Below, piece by piece: positions 11,262-20,176 of a stretch of 64,000 nucleotides of DNA. Source of the stretch: Gordonia aichiensis NBRC 108223. GTDB lineage: Bacteria > Actinomycetota > Actinomycetes > Mycobacteriales > Mycobacteriaceae. The stretch is taken from contig NZ_BANR01000003.1 of assembly GCF_000332975.1 (NCBI RefSeq), forward strand, positions 434,001-498,000. The letters run 5' to 3'. How positions within the stretch are numbered: the first letter of the stretch is position 1; the number at the start of each line of letters is the position of its first letter. Below the pieces are notes generated by a model, which searched no databases, was not told where the DNA came from, and was given only the letters and a program-made list of their open reading frames with translations. The position numbers and the translations under genes were made by a program.

Positions 11262-12734
11262 GTGGCTAACCGGCTGTCTCCCCGCGAGGCGATGTCCTAT
11301 TTCCTCGATGGCGCGGGCGCCACCAACCACCTCGGCGCCGTTCTGCTCTTTCCCGGAAACTCCGGCAAGAAACGCTCTGCAGCAAAGGATCTGGCGACAA
11401 CGCGCGTACGTGCGAAGAAGCCGGATCCGCCGGTTCTCGATTACCCGGGGCTGGTGCGACTCGTCGAGAATCGCCTCCAGTTGGTGCCGCGGTACCGGAA
11501 GGTGGTCGTCGAGGTCGCGCTGGGGCTGGCGCGACCGGTCTGGGCCGACGATCCCGACTTCGACATCAACTTCCACATCCGACGCTCCGGATTGCCGTCC
11601 CCTGGGACGATGGCCGATCTCGAAGATCTGGTGTCCAGGGTGATGTCGCGACCACTCGACCGCAGTAGGCCCCTGTGGGAGATGTATTTGATCGAGGGAC
11701 TCGAGGATGGCGGGTTCGCGATCCTGACCAAGTCGCATCGCTGCCTGATCGAGGGTGGCGGCGCTGAGATGAGCGAAGTGATCTGCGACGACGTGCCCGA
11801 CGTCGCCACACTGCCCGCCGACGTGTGGATGCCGGGACCACCACCGGGGTCGGCGTCGCTGGCGATCGGTGCGCTTGCCGAGGCGTTGGCACGTCCGGGG
11901 GAGCTGATCGACTCGGTCATCGGCGGCAACGGATTGCTCGGCGAGGCGACATCACTGGTCGCGGGTACGTTTCGCCGTGCCGGCCGCCTCGTGCAGCAGC
12001 TCACCGATTCCGCGCCGCCGAGCCTGCTGAACACGTCGGGGTCGTCGACCCGCACGTTCAGTTCGGCGTCGGTGCCCCGCCGAGACGTGGCCAAGATCGC
12101 CGAGCGCAACGAGTGCACCGTCAACGACGTCGAACTCGCGATCATCACCGGCGCGATGCGTCACTGGCTGCTGTCGACCGACGCAGAGGGAGCCTTCGGC
12201 GACACCGTGCGTGCAGTGCTGCCACTGGGTGCGCGCCAGTCCGGGGTTCTCGCACAAGAGGACTCGCCCGAGACGTGGATCGTCACCGACGAGCCGCGGT
12301 TTGTCACCGACCTTCCGGTGGGAGAGGCCAATCCGCTGGTGCGACTCGCGCAGGTCGCCGGGCTGGCCAATCGGTACGCGCAGTCGTCGCGACGTGTATC
12401 ACCGGCGTCGCAGCCGTTGTTGAGCGAACTCGGCGTCGTGCCGTTCGCGGAGTTCAGTTCCCGCGCATTCCGATCACTCGACCGTCGCGCCTACAACGTG
12501 CCCGTCGCGATGAACACCGTGCCGATCCCGCCCCAGTTCGTTCTGGGACACAAGGTGTCGGAGCTGTTCGTCGTGCCCGCCCTGGTCGCAGGGCGTGCGC
12601 TTGCGGTCGGTGTGTGCGAGTACGCGGGCTCCATCGGGTTCGGGTTCACCGCAGACCGCGGCGTGATCGACGACCCCACGCTCATCCGTGACTACGTCCG
12701 CGAGTCGTACGAGGAACTCGCCGACGCACACTAG
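11262..12734 (+). CDS. WS/DGAT-family acyltransferase homologue with altered active-site motif
   Basis: Family of wax ester synthases / acyl-CoA:diacylglycerol acyltransferases; 490 residues, full length. The family opening (LSPREAMSYFLDGAGATNHLGAVLLFPG) and the C-terminal motifs (NVPVAMNTVPIPPQF, then YAGSIGFGFTADRG) are clear. The catalytic motif HHxxxDG reads HRCLIEG near residue 161: the second His is Arg and the Asp is Glu. Active members need that second histidine, so this protein may be inactive or do something else. Its place between the Rv3235-type and Rv3231c-type genes matches Rv3233c/Rv3234c (tgs3) in M. tuberculosis. The GTG start follows a -10 box directly. Confidence 0.85.
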   Translation: MANRLSPREAMSYFLDGAGATNHLGAVLLFPGNSGKKRSAAKDLATTRVRAKKPDPPVLDYPGLVRLVENRLQLVPRYRKVVVEVALGLARPVWADDPDFDINFHIRRSGLPSPGTMADLEDLVSRVMSRPLDRSRPLWEMYLIEGLEDGGFAILTKSHRCLIEGGGAEMSEVICDDVPDVATLPADVWMPGPPPGSASLAIGALAEALARPGELIDSVIGGNGLLGEATSLVAGTFRRAGRLVQQLTDSAPPSLLNTSGSSTRTFSSASVPRRDVAKIAERNECTVNDVELAIITGAMRHWLLSTDAEGAFGDTVRAVLPLGARQSGVLAQEDSPETWIVTDEPRFVTDLPVGEANPLVRLAQVAGLANRYAQSSRRVSPASQPLLSELGVVPFAEFSSRAFRSLDRRAYNVPVAMNTVPIPPQFVLGHKVSELFVVPALVAGRALAVGVCEYAGSIGFGFTADRGVIDDPTLIRDYVRESYEELADAH

Positions 12735-12749
12735 TGTTGGCGACGGAGT

Positions 12750-12777
12750 GCATGGTCGCCCCTGTGGGTCGCCATGC
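12750..12777 (+). terminator. Possible hairpin after the WS/DGAT gene
   Basis: GCATGG (12750-12755) pairs with CCATGC (12772-12777), with an inner CCC/GGG pairing. There is no U tract. It lies 15 bases after the stop codon. Confidence 0.4.
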
Positions 12778-12844
12778 CGAGGGTACTCACAGCACGGGCG
12801 CTCACAGCCGGGTGCACGCGATGGCGTAGGAGGACATGCGCACG

Positions 12845-13411
12845 ATGAGGGTCTACTTTCCCGCGACGCTGACCATGCTGCTCGAGCTCGATGAGGCGGG
12901 CCTGTTCCGTCCGGTCGGCGGAACCGGTTTCGCACTCACCCCGGCCCTGCGCGAGTCGTACGTCTCCGGGGACGACGAGGAGTTGGCAGAGGCTGCAATC
13001 CGTGAGGCTGCACGTGCGTCGCTGCGACTGCTGGCCGGTGAGGCGCCGGAGCCGGGCGACTCCGACGCCGAGTCCGACCTCGCGGCCGATGAGGCGACGA
13101 CCAAACCCGGTGATACCCCGCGGCTCCCGCCTCGCCGTGTCGTGGTGGCCGCCGACGTCGATGACGCCACTCTGCGCCCCGACCTCGACGACGCCGTCGT
13201 GAAGGTCTCCGGTCCGGTCCCGACGTCGGCGATCGCATCCGTGCTCGTCGACGGCGCCGATGCGCAGAACGCGGTCCGGTCGGCCGTTGTCGCCATCGAC
13301 GCAGCCGACATGGGAGATCAGGACGCCGAGCTCGCGGTGGGCGACGTCGAAGACCACGATCTCGGGTGGTATGCGACCCAGGAACTTCCTTTTCTCCTCG
13401 AACTCCTCTGA
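12845..13411 (+). CDS. Rv3231c-family protein (DUF6912-like), function unknown
   Basis: Acidic 188-residue protein. The N-terminus MRVYFPATLTMLLELDEAGLF followed by GTGFALTPALRESYVSGDDEELAE is the hallmark of the Rv3231c family, conserved across mycolata beside the desaturase reductase gene. The C-terminal third is Asp/Ala rich and ends DLGWYATQELPFLLELL. Two ATGs compete. ATG 12836 is only 2 bases from AGGAGG (12828-12833). ATG 12845 is 11 bases away and gives the conserved MRVY opening, so I chose it. No catalytic motif is visible. It lies 58 bases before the desaturase operator and reads towards it. Confidence 0.75.
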   Translation: MRVYFPATLTMLLELDEAGLFRPVGGTGFALTPALRESYVSGDDEELAEAAIREAARASLRLLAGEAPEPGDSDAESDLAADEATTKPGDTPRLPPRRVVVAADVDDATLRPDLDDAVVKVSGPVPTSAIASVLVDGADAQNAVRSAVVAIDAADMGDQDAELAVGDVEDHDLGWYATQELPFLLELL

Positions 13412-13469
13412 CACCCAACGCTCTTCGCAGCTGACCTTCACCGGCCGCACTGGTCGGATGGTTCCGGGT

Positions 13470-13497
13470 CTCTAACCTACGGTTGCGTAGGTTAGAG
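13470..13497. promoter_or_regulatory. Palindromic operator upstream of the desaturase reductase
   Basis: Perfect inverted repeat with 12-bp arms CTCTAACCTACG / CGTAGGTTAGAG and a 4-base GTTG spacer. A second, imperfect copy of the core lies at 16553-16576 before the first desaturase gene. The form (10-12 bp arms, short spacer) is typical of a TetR-type regulator site. The regulator itself is not evident in the window. Confidence 0.8.
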
Positions 13498-13564
13498 TGT
13501 TCGCGTGAGATCTACGGGGGTCCGACATCGGACCCCCGCCACGCGGATCGAGGGAGTCGCACCA

Positions 13565-14689
13565 GTGAACCTGCGAGAGTTGCGCGAACGTTTCGAGGAA
13601 CCGGTGTCGGGTGTCGCCAGCCGCAGTAGTGCGGCGCGGTGGGCACGCGCCGCTGTGGCGCGGATCACGACGCCGCTGCTCCCGGACGACTACCTGCATC
13701 TGGCCAATCCGCTGTGGTCGGCGCGCGAGCTGCGCGGGCAGGTGGTCTCGGTGACGCCCGAAACCGACGACTCCGCGACCATCCGCATCAAGCCCGGATG
13801 GGGATTCTCGCTCGACTATGCGCCGGGGCAATACATCGGTATCGGGGTGCTCATCGAGGGGCGCTGGACGTGGCGGTCGTACTCGTTGACCTCAGTGCCC
13901 GACCTGACGCGGGCCGAGGGCACAATCGCGATCACTGTCAAGGCCATGCCCGAGGGGTTTCTCTCATCTCATCTGGTCAGAGGGCTGCAACCGGGAACCG
14001 TGGTACGGCTGGCGGCACCCAAGGGTGAGTTCGTCCTACCTGAACCACTGCCCGCGACAGTGCTGTTCCTGACCGCGGGCAGCGGCTTGACCCCGATCAT
14101 CTCGATGCTGCGCATGATGCGTCACCGCGGTCAGTCCACGAATGTGCGGGTCATCCATTCGACTCCGACCCCCGACGACCTGATGTTCGCCGACGAGCTC
14201 GCCGAGATGGACGAGAGCGGCCTGATCGATCTGCACGTGCAGTACACGCGGACCGACGGCAAGGTCACCGAGCAATCGCTAGACGAATTGTGCCCCGACT
14301 GGCGTATCCGGGAGACGTGGGCGTGCGGTCCTGGTGGTTTCCTCGAGATGGTCGACGCTGCGTTCACCCAGGCGGACGTCGCCGACCGACTGCACATCGA
14401 GCGTTTCGCTCTCGAGCGCGGAGTGGTCGGTGCTCAGGGCGGGACGGTCACGTTCGGGCGGTCGGGACAGACCGCAACGGTCGACGGTGCGACGACGTTG
14501 CTCGAGGCCGGTGAACAGGCGGGCGTGTTGATGCCGTTCGGCTGCCGCATGGGCATCTGTCAGAGTTGCGTCGTCATGCTCGACAAGGGCTGCGTGCGCG
14601 ATCTTCGCTCGGGAGACGAGCACGTCGAGGGTGAGCGCATACAGACATGCGTGAGCGCCGCGGCAGGCGACTGCACGCTCGATGTATGA
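13565..14689 (+). CDS. Flavin/2Fe-2S reductase, electron donor to acyl-CoA desaturase
   Basis: Ferredoxin reductase-like protein of 374 residues, equivalent to Rv3230c, which passes electrons from NADPH to the DesA3 desaturase. The FAD/NAD(P) part shows RSYSLTSVP (flavin binding) near residue 105 and [14 protein letters not shown] near 175. The C-terminal plant-type ferredoxin domain has the cluster cysteines in [11 protein letters not shown] and a distal Cys in IQTCVS. I start at GTG 13565, preceded by GAGGGAG at 8 bases; a GTG at 13505 lies too close to the operator. It is presumably co-regulated with the desaturase through the shared palindrome. Confidence 0.9.
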   Translation: MNLRELRERFEEPVSGVASRSSAARWARAAVARITTPLLPDDYLHLANPLWSARELRGQVVSVTPETDDSATIRIKPGWGFSLDYAPGQYIGIGVLIEGRWTWRSYSLTSVPDLTRAEGTIAITVKAMPEGFLSSHLVRGLQPGTVVRLAAPKGEFVLPEPLPATVLFLTAGSGLTPIISMLRMMRHRGQSTNVRVIHSTPTPDDLMFADELAEMDESGLIDLHVQYTRTDGKVTEQSLDELCPDWRIRETWACGPGGFLEMVDAAFTQADVADRLHIERFALERGVVGAQGGTVTFGRSGQTATVDGATTLLEAGEQAGVLMPFGCRMGICQSCVVMLDKGCVRDLRSGDEHVEGERIQTCVSAAAGDCTLDV

Positions 14690-14822
14690 CACACCGCAGC
14701 GGGTGACGGTGTTCGTCGAGGTCGCGGCATGCCACACGGCGCGGCGCGGGCGTTGCCCGTCGTGGGCAGAGTGGACGCGTTAGGCTCTGTGGTGAGGCTG
14801 TCGACCACGGAGGGAAATCCGC

Positions 14823-15929
14823 GTGCGAGCTGAACTGATCGAACTGACCGCGACGAGTGATGTGCCGGTGCTGACCGATGGCACCATCACACTGCGGGCA
14901 CATCAGACCGACGACGTCGATCGGATCGTCGGATACGCCACCGACTCGCTGACGATGCGATGGGCGAAGATGCCCTCGCCCTACGGGCGATCCGACGCGG
15001 AGCGCTTCATCATCAACGCGCTGCAGGGATGGCGCAACGGAACGTCGATGATCTGGGCGATCGAGCACGACGGCCGGTTCGTTGGCAGTATCGACCTCCG
15101 TGGCCCCGGTCGGATCGTCGACATCGGATTCGGCTTGCATCCTGACGCCCGCGGGGAGGGTCTCGTCCGCCGCGCGATGGCGCTGGCGATGCGCTATGCC
15201 GTCGAGCAGCGCGATGTCGAGGTGGTGCGCTGGGAGGCCGCCGAAGGAAACCTGACGAGCCTTCGAGCCGCGCACGCCGCAGGCTTCACACTCGTCGGGA
15301 GGCTTCCCGACTGGCTCGAGATGAATAGTGGCGTCGTCGACGCGTGGTGCGGAAAGTGGCATGCCGGCGACAGTTTCGAGCCGAAAACCACATGGCATGC
15401 AACGACTTTCGAGACCGAACGCTTCCGGCTGCGGCCACTCGAGGCCAAGGATGACGAGCGTATCCGAGAGACACTCGACGACCCGATCTCGCGCAAGTAC
15501 CTCTTCGGAAGGCCTGATCCGCTGACCGTCGAACATGCTGCGGCCGAACGCACCCGAAAGTGGTGGACGGCTGCACGTGGTGAGACCTGCACCTGGGCCG
15601 TCGCCGACCGCGAGACCGACACCTACCTGGCCGACATCTCGCTGTTCAAGATCGACCCCGTCGTGGGCGCCGAGATCGGCTTCTACACGCATCCCGACGC
15701 GCGCGGTTCTGGCGTGCTGGGGGAGACGTTTCCTGCGTCGGTGCAGCACAGTTTCGACGTTCTCGGCCTCCGCAGGTTGACGATGTTCGCTGCCGACTCC
15801 AACGAGGGCAGCAAGCGCCTCGCGCTGCGAGCGGGGTTCAACGAGTTCGGTATCCAGCCGCTCGCCGCGAGTTCGGCGGGGAAGATCGAGGATCTCGTCG
15901 GATACGAGTTGCTGGCCGACACGCAGTAG
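14823..15929 (+). CDS. Tandem GNAT N-acetyltransferase
   Basis: Two GNAT (Gcn5-related) domains in one 368-residue chain, each of the RimJ/RimL-like type. Domain 1 covers about residues 15-180 with the acetyl-CoA loop HPDARGEGLVRRAM. Domain 2 covers about 195-365 with HPDARGSGVLGETF. Both keep the R/Q-x-x-G-x-G/A style loop, though domain 2 lacks the usual second basic residue. The substrate is unknown; RimL-type domains often acetylate protein N-termini or small amines. The GTG start follows GGAGGG. A TAGGCT box near 14781 could be its -10. It separates the reductase from the desaturases, which are adjacent in M. tuberculosis. Confidence 0.8.
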   Translation: MRAELIELTATSDVPVLTDGTITLRAHQTDDVDRIVGYATDSLTMRWAKMPSPYGRSDAERFIINALQGWRNGTSMIWAIEHDGRFVGSIDLRGPGRIVDIGFGLHPDARGEGLVRRAMALAMRYAVEQRDVEVVRWEAAEGNLTSLRAAHAAGFTLVGRLPDWLEMNSGVVDAWCGKWHAGDSFEPKTTWHATTFETERFRLRPLEAKDDERIRETLDDPISRKYLFGRPDPLTVEHAAAERTRKWWTAARGETCTWAVADRETDTYLADISLFKIDPVVGAEIGFYTHPDARGSGVLGETFPASVQHSFDVLGLRRLTMFAADSNEGSKRLALRAGFNEFGIQPLAASSAGKIEDLVGYELLADTQ

Positions 15930-15985
15930 AGCGTTGGCTCGCGCTCTTCAGGCCCGGGTCTCTCGTAGTGGTGTCGGTCGTGGTG

Positions 15986-16007
15986 GTGTCCGTCGTTTGA
16001 CGGACAC
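15986..16007 (+). terminator. Hairpin after the GNAT gene
   Basis: Perfect 9-bp stem GTGTCCGTC / GACGGACAC with a GTTT loop, 57 bases after the stop codon. No U tract follows. Confidence 0.6.
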
Positions 16008-16552
16008 GGCGCCGTTTGCCTGTCATACCCTCATCGACCTGGCTGCTCGGCGAATCTAGACTTTTCCGACATCAGATGGTTCGGTCGCCGGTGCGACCGG
16101 TGCCGTGTCGCGCTGGGTCCGGTGGTATGTGGCGAGACACGTATCCCTCTGTGCGCCTTCAGTAAACGTACCAACTGTTCACCAGGGACATCGCGTGGGA
16201 GTTGCGTCGGAAGCCTGAGTACCTTGCCGCCCGGTAGGAGGTCGTCGACCACCTGACGCAGTGCCGGGACGTGACGGTCGACCGCGTGCGACTTCACGAG
16301 TTCTACAGGGCGACAGTCGAATACCATTCCGAGAGTGATGATTTCGTCCTGGTGCAGATGCGCGACGCCAACGGCGCTGTCGCTCTACGACTTCGCGGTG
16401 CTCGCCGACGAACTGCCGATGAGTGTGTTCACCTCGTGCGGCGTCGACTTCAATCGGTGATATCCGACGCCGCGACGGTTCGTGACCTCAGCGCGATTCC
16501 TTGCTTCTCATCGGCGCAAGCGCGAGCACTATCGCTGGACACTTCCATCCCA
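16008..16552. other. Intergenic region with weak, broken coding signals
   Basis: About 545 bases before the desaturase operator without an intact gene I trust. On the + strand a frame opening at GTG 16271 gives a plausible start (VTVDRVRLHEFYRATVEYH, continuing to about 16370). A different frame then gives a plausible end (ALSLYDFAVLADELPMSV, stopping at 16460). Together these would fit one frameshifted small gene. On the - strand 16327-16031 also reads openly but with poorer codon bias. It may be a decayed gene or chance. Confidence 0.35.
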
Positions 16553-16576
16553 CTAACCTACGATGGCGTAAGTTAC
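16553..16576. promoter_or_regulatory. Second copy of the desaturase operator
   Basis: CTAACCTACG-ATGG-CGTAAGTTAC. The left arm is identical to that of the operator at 13472-13481; the right arm has 2 mismatches of 10. It lies 71 bases before the desaturase start, a sensible place for repression or activation. Confidence 0.7.
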
Positions 16577-16647
16577 GGGAACGTAGGCGTAGCCACCGCC
16601 TTCCGACGCTCCCGTCGAGCCGACCATCCGCGACTAGTGAGGACGCC

Positions 16648-17982
16648 ATGGCCATCACCGACATTCCGGAGTACGCGCACCTGAGCAAGGCCGATATCGA
16701 AGAACTCGGCCGTGAACTCGACAAGATCCGTGCCGACATCGAAGCCGACCGCGGCGAACGGGACGCGCGTTATCTGCGCAACACCATCCGTTTCCAGCGT
16801 GGTCTCGAGCTCGTCGGCCGTGGACTCATCTTCGGCTCGACGCGCCGTTCGTGCTGGTGGGCGGGTGCCGCCGCACTCGGCGTCGCGAAGATCGTCGAGA
16901 ACATGGAACTCGGTCACAACGTCATGCACGGGCAATGGGATTGGATGAACGATCCCGAGGTGCATTCGACCACCTGGGAGTGGGACAACACCGGGCCGTC
17001 GGCGCATTGGAAGCACACCCACAACTACATTCACCACAAGTACACCAACGTCCTCGGTATGGACGACGACGTGGGCTACGGACTGCTCCGCGTCACGCGC
17101 GATCAGCGGTGGCGCCCGTTCAACTACGGCAACCTGGTCTACAACACGTTGCTCGCGGTGTTCTTCCAATGGGGTGTTGCTGCACAGCATCTCGAGTTGG
17201 GCAAGAAGCGTCGGACGCCGGAGGCCAAGGAGGCGTTCCGACGCGACCTCGCCGACGTCGGTAACAAGATCGGCCGCCAGGTCGGCAAGGACTACGTCAT
17301 CTATCCGGGGCTCGTTGCTGCAGCGACCGCCGCCGCCACCAAGGGTGATGCCCGCGCGTCGGCCCGCGCATTCGGCAAGGCCGCCACCGCCAACGCGCTG
17401 GGGAACATCATCCGCAACGTGTGGAGCAACGCGGTGATCTTCTGCGGCCATTTCCCGGACGGCGCAGAGAAGTTCACCAAGCAGGACGTCGACAGTGAGA
17501 CGCAGGCCGAGTGGTACCTGCGGCAGATGCTGGGATCGGCCAACTTCCGCTGCGGCTTCCTCCTCGCGTTCATGAGCGGAAATCTCTCGTACCAGATCGA
17601 ACACCACATCTTCCCGGATCTGCCGAGCAATCGGCTCGCCGAGATCGCCGTCCGTGTGCAGGCTCTGTGCGACAAATACGATCTGCCGTACACGACGGGA
17701 TCGTTCCCGCTGCAGTACGCCAAGTCGTGGCGGACCATCGCCAAGCTGTCCTTGCCGGACAAGTACCTCAAGGCAACCGTCGACGACGCCCCCGAGACGG
17801 CATCGGAGCGTCGATTCAAGTCGGACCTGCCCGAGGGAACGCGACTGCACGCCGTGGTCGACCCTGCCAGCGGCCGTCGGCGAGGGTTGCGTACCGCGAT
17901 CCGGTCTCTGCGCGATCGTCGGCGTCGTGGTGGGCGCACCGCGCCTTCACGCGATGTGGCAGCGACATCGCGCGCTGCCTGA
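16648..17982 (+). CDS. Acyl-CoA desaturase 1 (DesA3-like)
   Basis: Membrane di-iron fatty acyl-CoA desaturase, 444 residues, orthologous in position to Rv3229c (DesA3, stearoyl-CoA delta-9 desaturase). Histidine boxes are intact: H90xxxH94 in GHNVMHGQ, H125xxxHH130 in HNYIHHKYTN, and QIEHH at 316-320. The GHFPDG segment near 267-272 adds a further His. Compared with its neighbour it carries an Ala-rich insertion (about residues 222-250) and a basic, disordered C-terminal tail. ATG 16648 follows GAGGAC. The Arg-rich reading upstream of it is not coding. Electrons probably come from the reductase at 13565. Confidence 0.92.
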   Translation: MAITDIPEYAHLSKADIEELGRELDKIRADIEADRGERDARYLRNTIRFQRGLELVGRGLIFGSTRRSCWWAGAAALGVAKIVENMELGHNVMHGQWDWMNDPEVHSTTWEWDNTGPSAHWKHTHNYIHHKYTNVLGMDDDVGYGLLRVTRDQRWRPFNYGNLVYNTLLAVFFQWGVAAQHLELGKKRRTPEAKEAFRRDLADVGNKIGRQVGKDYVIYPGLVAAATAAATKGDARASARAFGKAATANALGNIIRNVWSNAVIFCGHFPDGAEKFTKQDVDSETQAEWYLRQMLGSANFRCGFLLAFMSGNLSYQIEHHIFPDLPSNRLAEIAVRVQALCDKYDLPYTTGSFPLQYAKSWRTIAKLSLPDKYLKATVDDAPETASERRFKSDLPEGTRLHAVVDPASGRRRGLRTAIRSLRDRRRRGGRTAPSRDVAATSRAA

Positions 17983-18019
17983 TCGTGAACCTGCCTGCGC
18001 ATGAGGCGTGGGCGCGACT

Positions 18020-18057
18020 AGTCACGCTACCGGCGGATACTCGTCGGTAGCGTGACT
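18020..18057 (+). terminator. Long hairpin between the two desaturase genes
   Basis: Perfect 13-bp inverted repeat AGTCACGCTACCG / CGGTAGCGTGACT with a 12-base loop. It may terminate the first desaturase transcript or serve as an operator for the second; the absence of a U tract leaves both open. Confidence 0.6.
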
Positions 18058-18079
18058 GTCGCGCATCAGGTGAGTGCGA

Positions 18080-18085
18080 CATAAT
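18080..18085 (+). promoter_or_regulatory. -10-like CATAAT before desaturase 2
   Basis: CATAAT lies 8 bases before the ATG at 18094, so transcription could begin at or just before the start codon. A weak GGAG within the same gap could instead act as a ribosome site. Confidence 0.35.
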
Positions 18086-18093
18086 GGAGTGCA

Positions 18094-19302
18094 ATGGCTA
18101 TCACCGACATCAACGAATACGCACATCTCACCGACGCGGATGTCGATGCCCTGGGCGCTGAACTCGATGCGCTTCGACGCGAGATCGAGGCCGAGCGTGG
18201 CGAACGAGACGTCCGCTATCTGCGTCGCACGATCCTCGCGCAACGGGCGCTCGAGGTGGCGGGCCGACTCGCTCTGTTCGGCTCCCATCGGCGGTCGCTG
18301 TGGTTGCTCGGTACCGGTTCGCTGGCGTTGGCCAAGATCATCGAGAACATGGAACTCGGCCACAACGTGATGCACGGCCAGTGGGATTGGATGAACGACC
18401 CCGAGGTGCATTCCACCACCTGGGAATGGGACATGGTGTGCGCGTCTCCCCACTGGAAGCACTCGCACAACTACATCCATCACAAGTACACCAACGTCGT
18501 CGGCATGGATCACGACGTCGGCTACAAGATCCTGCGTGTCACCCGCGACGAGCCGTGGGAGCCGCGTCGTGCTTTCCAACCACTGGCCAATGTGTTCCTG
18601 GCGGCCACCTTCGAGTGGGGGATCGGCTTGCACGATCTCGCGCTCAAGGAGGTCATCTCGGGCGAGAAGCCGAAGGAAGTGGCGATACCGCAGATCAAGG
18701 AATTTCTGCGCAAGATCGGCAAGCAGGTGGGCAAGGACTACGTTCTTTTTCCTGCGTTGACCGGTCCCAACTTCGTGCACACGCTCACTGCCAACGCCAC
18801 TGCGAACGTGATCCGTAACCTCTGGGCATACGTCGTGATCTTCTGCGGCCATTTCCCTGATGGCGCAGAGAAATTCACGGTCGACACCCTCGACGACGAG
18901 ACGCCTGGCCAGTGGTACCTGCGGCAGATGCTCGGCTCGGCCAACTTCAACGCCGGGCCGGCGATGGCATTCATGTCGGGCAATCTCTGCTATCAGATCG
19001 AGCATCACCTGTACCCGGATCTGCCGAGCAACAGGCTCGCCGACATCTCGGTGCGCGTGCGCGAACTCTGCGACAAGTACGACCTCCCGTACACCACCGG
19101 ATCGCTGTGGGTGCAGTACTTGAAAACGTTGCGCACGATCAACAAGCTCGCTCTGCCCGACCGCTTTCTGCGTGATTCGGCCGACGACGCACCGGAGACC
19201 GCGTCCGAACGCCGCTTCGCCGGTCTCGACAAGGCGATGGGTCTCAAGACCGCCCTGGGTGAGGTGCGTCGTCAACGACGGCTGCGTCGGAGCCGACGCT
19301 AG
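18094..19302 (+). CDS. Acyl-CoA desaturase 2 (DesA3-like paralogue)
   Basis: A 402-residue paralogue of the preceding desaturase, alike from the first residues (MAITDINEYAHLTDADVDALG against MAITDIPEYAHLSKADIEELG). All three histidine boxes are present: GHNVMHGQ, HNYIHHKYTN and QIEHH. It lacks the Ala-rich insertion and the long basic tail of copy 1, and does not have the CTAACCTACG operator, so the two copies are probably regulated differently. It ends RQRRLRRSRR. The tandem arrangement suggests local duplication. Chain-length or position specificity cannot be read from the sequence. Confidence 0.9.
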   Translation: MAITDINEYAHLTDADVDALGAELDALRREIEAERGERDVRYLRRTILAQRALEVAGRLALFGSHRRSLWLLGTGSLALAKIIENMELGHNVMHGQWDWMNDPEVHSTTWEWDMVCASPHWKHSHNYIHHKYTNVVGMDHDVGYKILRVTRDEPWEPRRAFQPLANVFLAATFEWGIGLHDLALKEVISGEKPKEVAIPQIKEFLRKIGKQVGKDYVLFPALTGPNFVHTLTANATANVIRNLWAYVVIFCGHFPDGAEKFTVDTLDDETPGQWYLRQMLGSANFNAGPAMAFMSGNLCYQIEHHLYPDLPSNRLADISVRVRELCDKYDLPYTTGSLWVQYLKTLRTINKLALPDRFLRDSADDAPETASERRFAGLDKAMGLKTALGEVRRQRRLRRSRR

Positions 19303-19347
19303 GTTTTCTTGCCCAGTTCAGTTCTCTTGCCAGTCCAGTCCTCTTGC

Positions 19348-20097
19348 TCAGCGTCCAGTGGCCGTCCACGCGCTGGTCGCGCGGGCGAGCGGGCGTGACG
19401 CCAGTGCAAGGCCCGCGATGCAGGCCGCGGCGATCGTCACCGCCCACGGAGCGAGATCGTGAATGACGAGGACACCTCCCACCACCGCGCCGAGAAACAT
19501 CGCCGCGATAGAGAGTCCTCGACGTCCCGCCTTGCTCCCGCCGCCCGTGCCGGCGCGGCTGTCGCCGAAGACACCGGTGATGGTCAACGTGAGCACTGTC
19601 GTCGTCAGGTCGGGGACGGCCAGCCCCCTAGCGACCGCGTTCTGCAAGCCCATCGCCGCCGAAACCAGCGCGATCAGGGCGGCCGAAGCCGCGCGATCGT
19701 AGGGATGCGGACACGTCCACGCGACGACGGTGGCGGCCACCATCAGTGCGCACTGCCCGACGAGTGCCGTGCGCAATTGCTTGCCCCGATGGGTGTTGTG
19801 GATGCGTAGTATTCGTCCGCCGATCGCTGCGCCGCAGGCGAAGGTCAGGAGTGAGGTGATCGACGCCCACGCCGCGAATCCGGCCGCACCCGCCAGACCG
19901 AAAGCCAGGAAGACGACGTTTCCGGTCATGTTCGCCACGAATACGCGACCCAGCGCGAGATAGCTGAAGGCGTCGACGACGCCTGTCACGAATGTCATCG
20001 CCAGCAGCAGTGCGGGCAGCGGTCCGTGCTTGCCGTCCGCGGGTGGCGCGATCGTTTCCCATGCTTCCCTGACGTGGATGTTCATGGTGGTCGTCAT
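19348..20097 (-). CDS. DUF1275 (YoaK-type) membrane protein
   Basis: Integral membrane protein of 249 residues with about six helices. The DUF1275 signature is clear: TFVTGVVDAFSYLALGRVFVANMTGNVVFLAFG near the N-terminus and ALVSAAMGLQNAVAR in the middle. The function of the family is not established. A start at ATG 20097, or 20085 four residues in, follows TAGGAGAC. It is convergent with desaturase 2 and downstream of, but not overlapping, the MFS gene on the same strand. Confidence 0.85.
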   Translation of the reverse strand: MTTTMNIHVREAWETIAPPADGKHGPLPALLLAMTFVTGVVDAFSYLALGRVFVANMTGNVVFLAFGLAGAAGFAAWASITSLLTFACGAAIGGRILRIHNTHRGKQLRTALVGQCALMVAATVVAWTCPHPYDRAASAALIALVSAAMGLQNAVARGLAVPDLTTTVLTLTITGVFGDSRAGTGGGSKAGRRGLSIAAMFLGAVVGGVLVIHDLAPWAVTIAAACIAGLALASRPLARATSAWTATGR

Positions 20098-20176
20098 GCT
20101 CGTCTCCTACCTGGTGCCTGCCGCTCGTGTACCCGCCGGTCGTATACCGGTCAGACGGGTACTTCTCGGGCGACTT

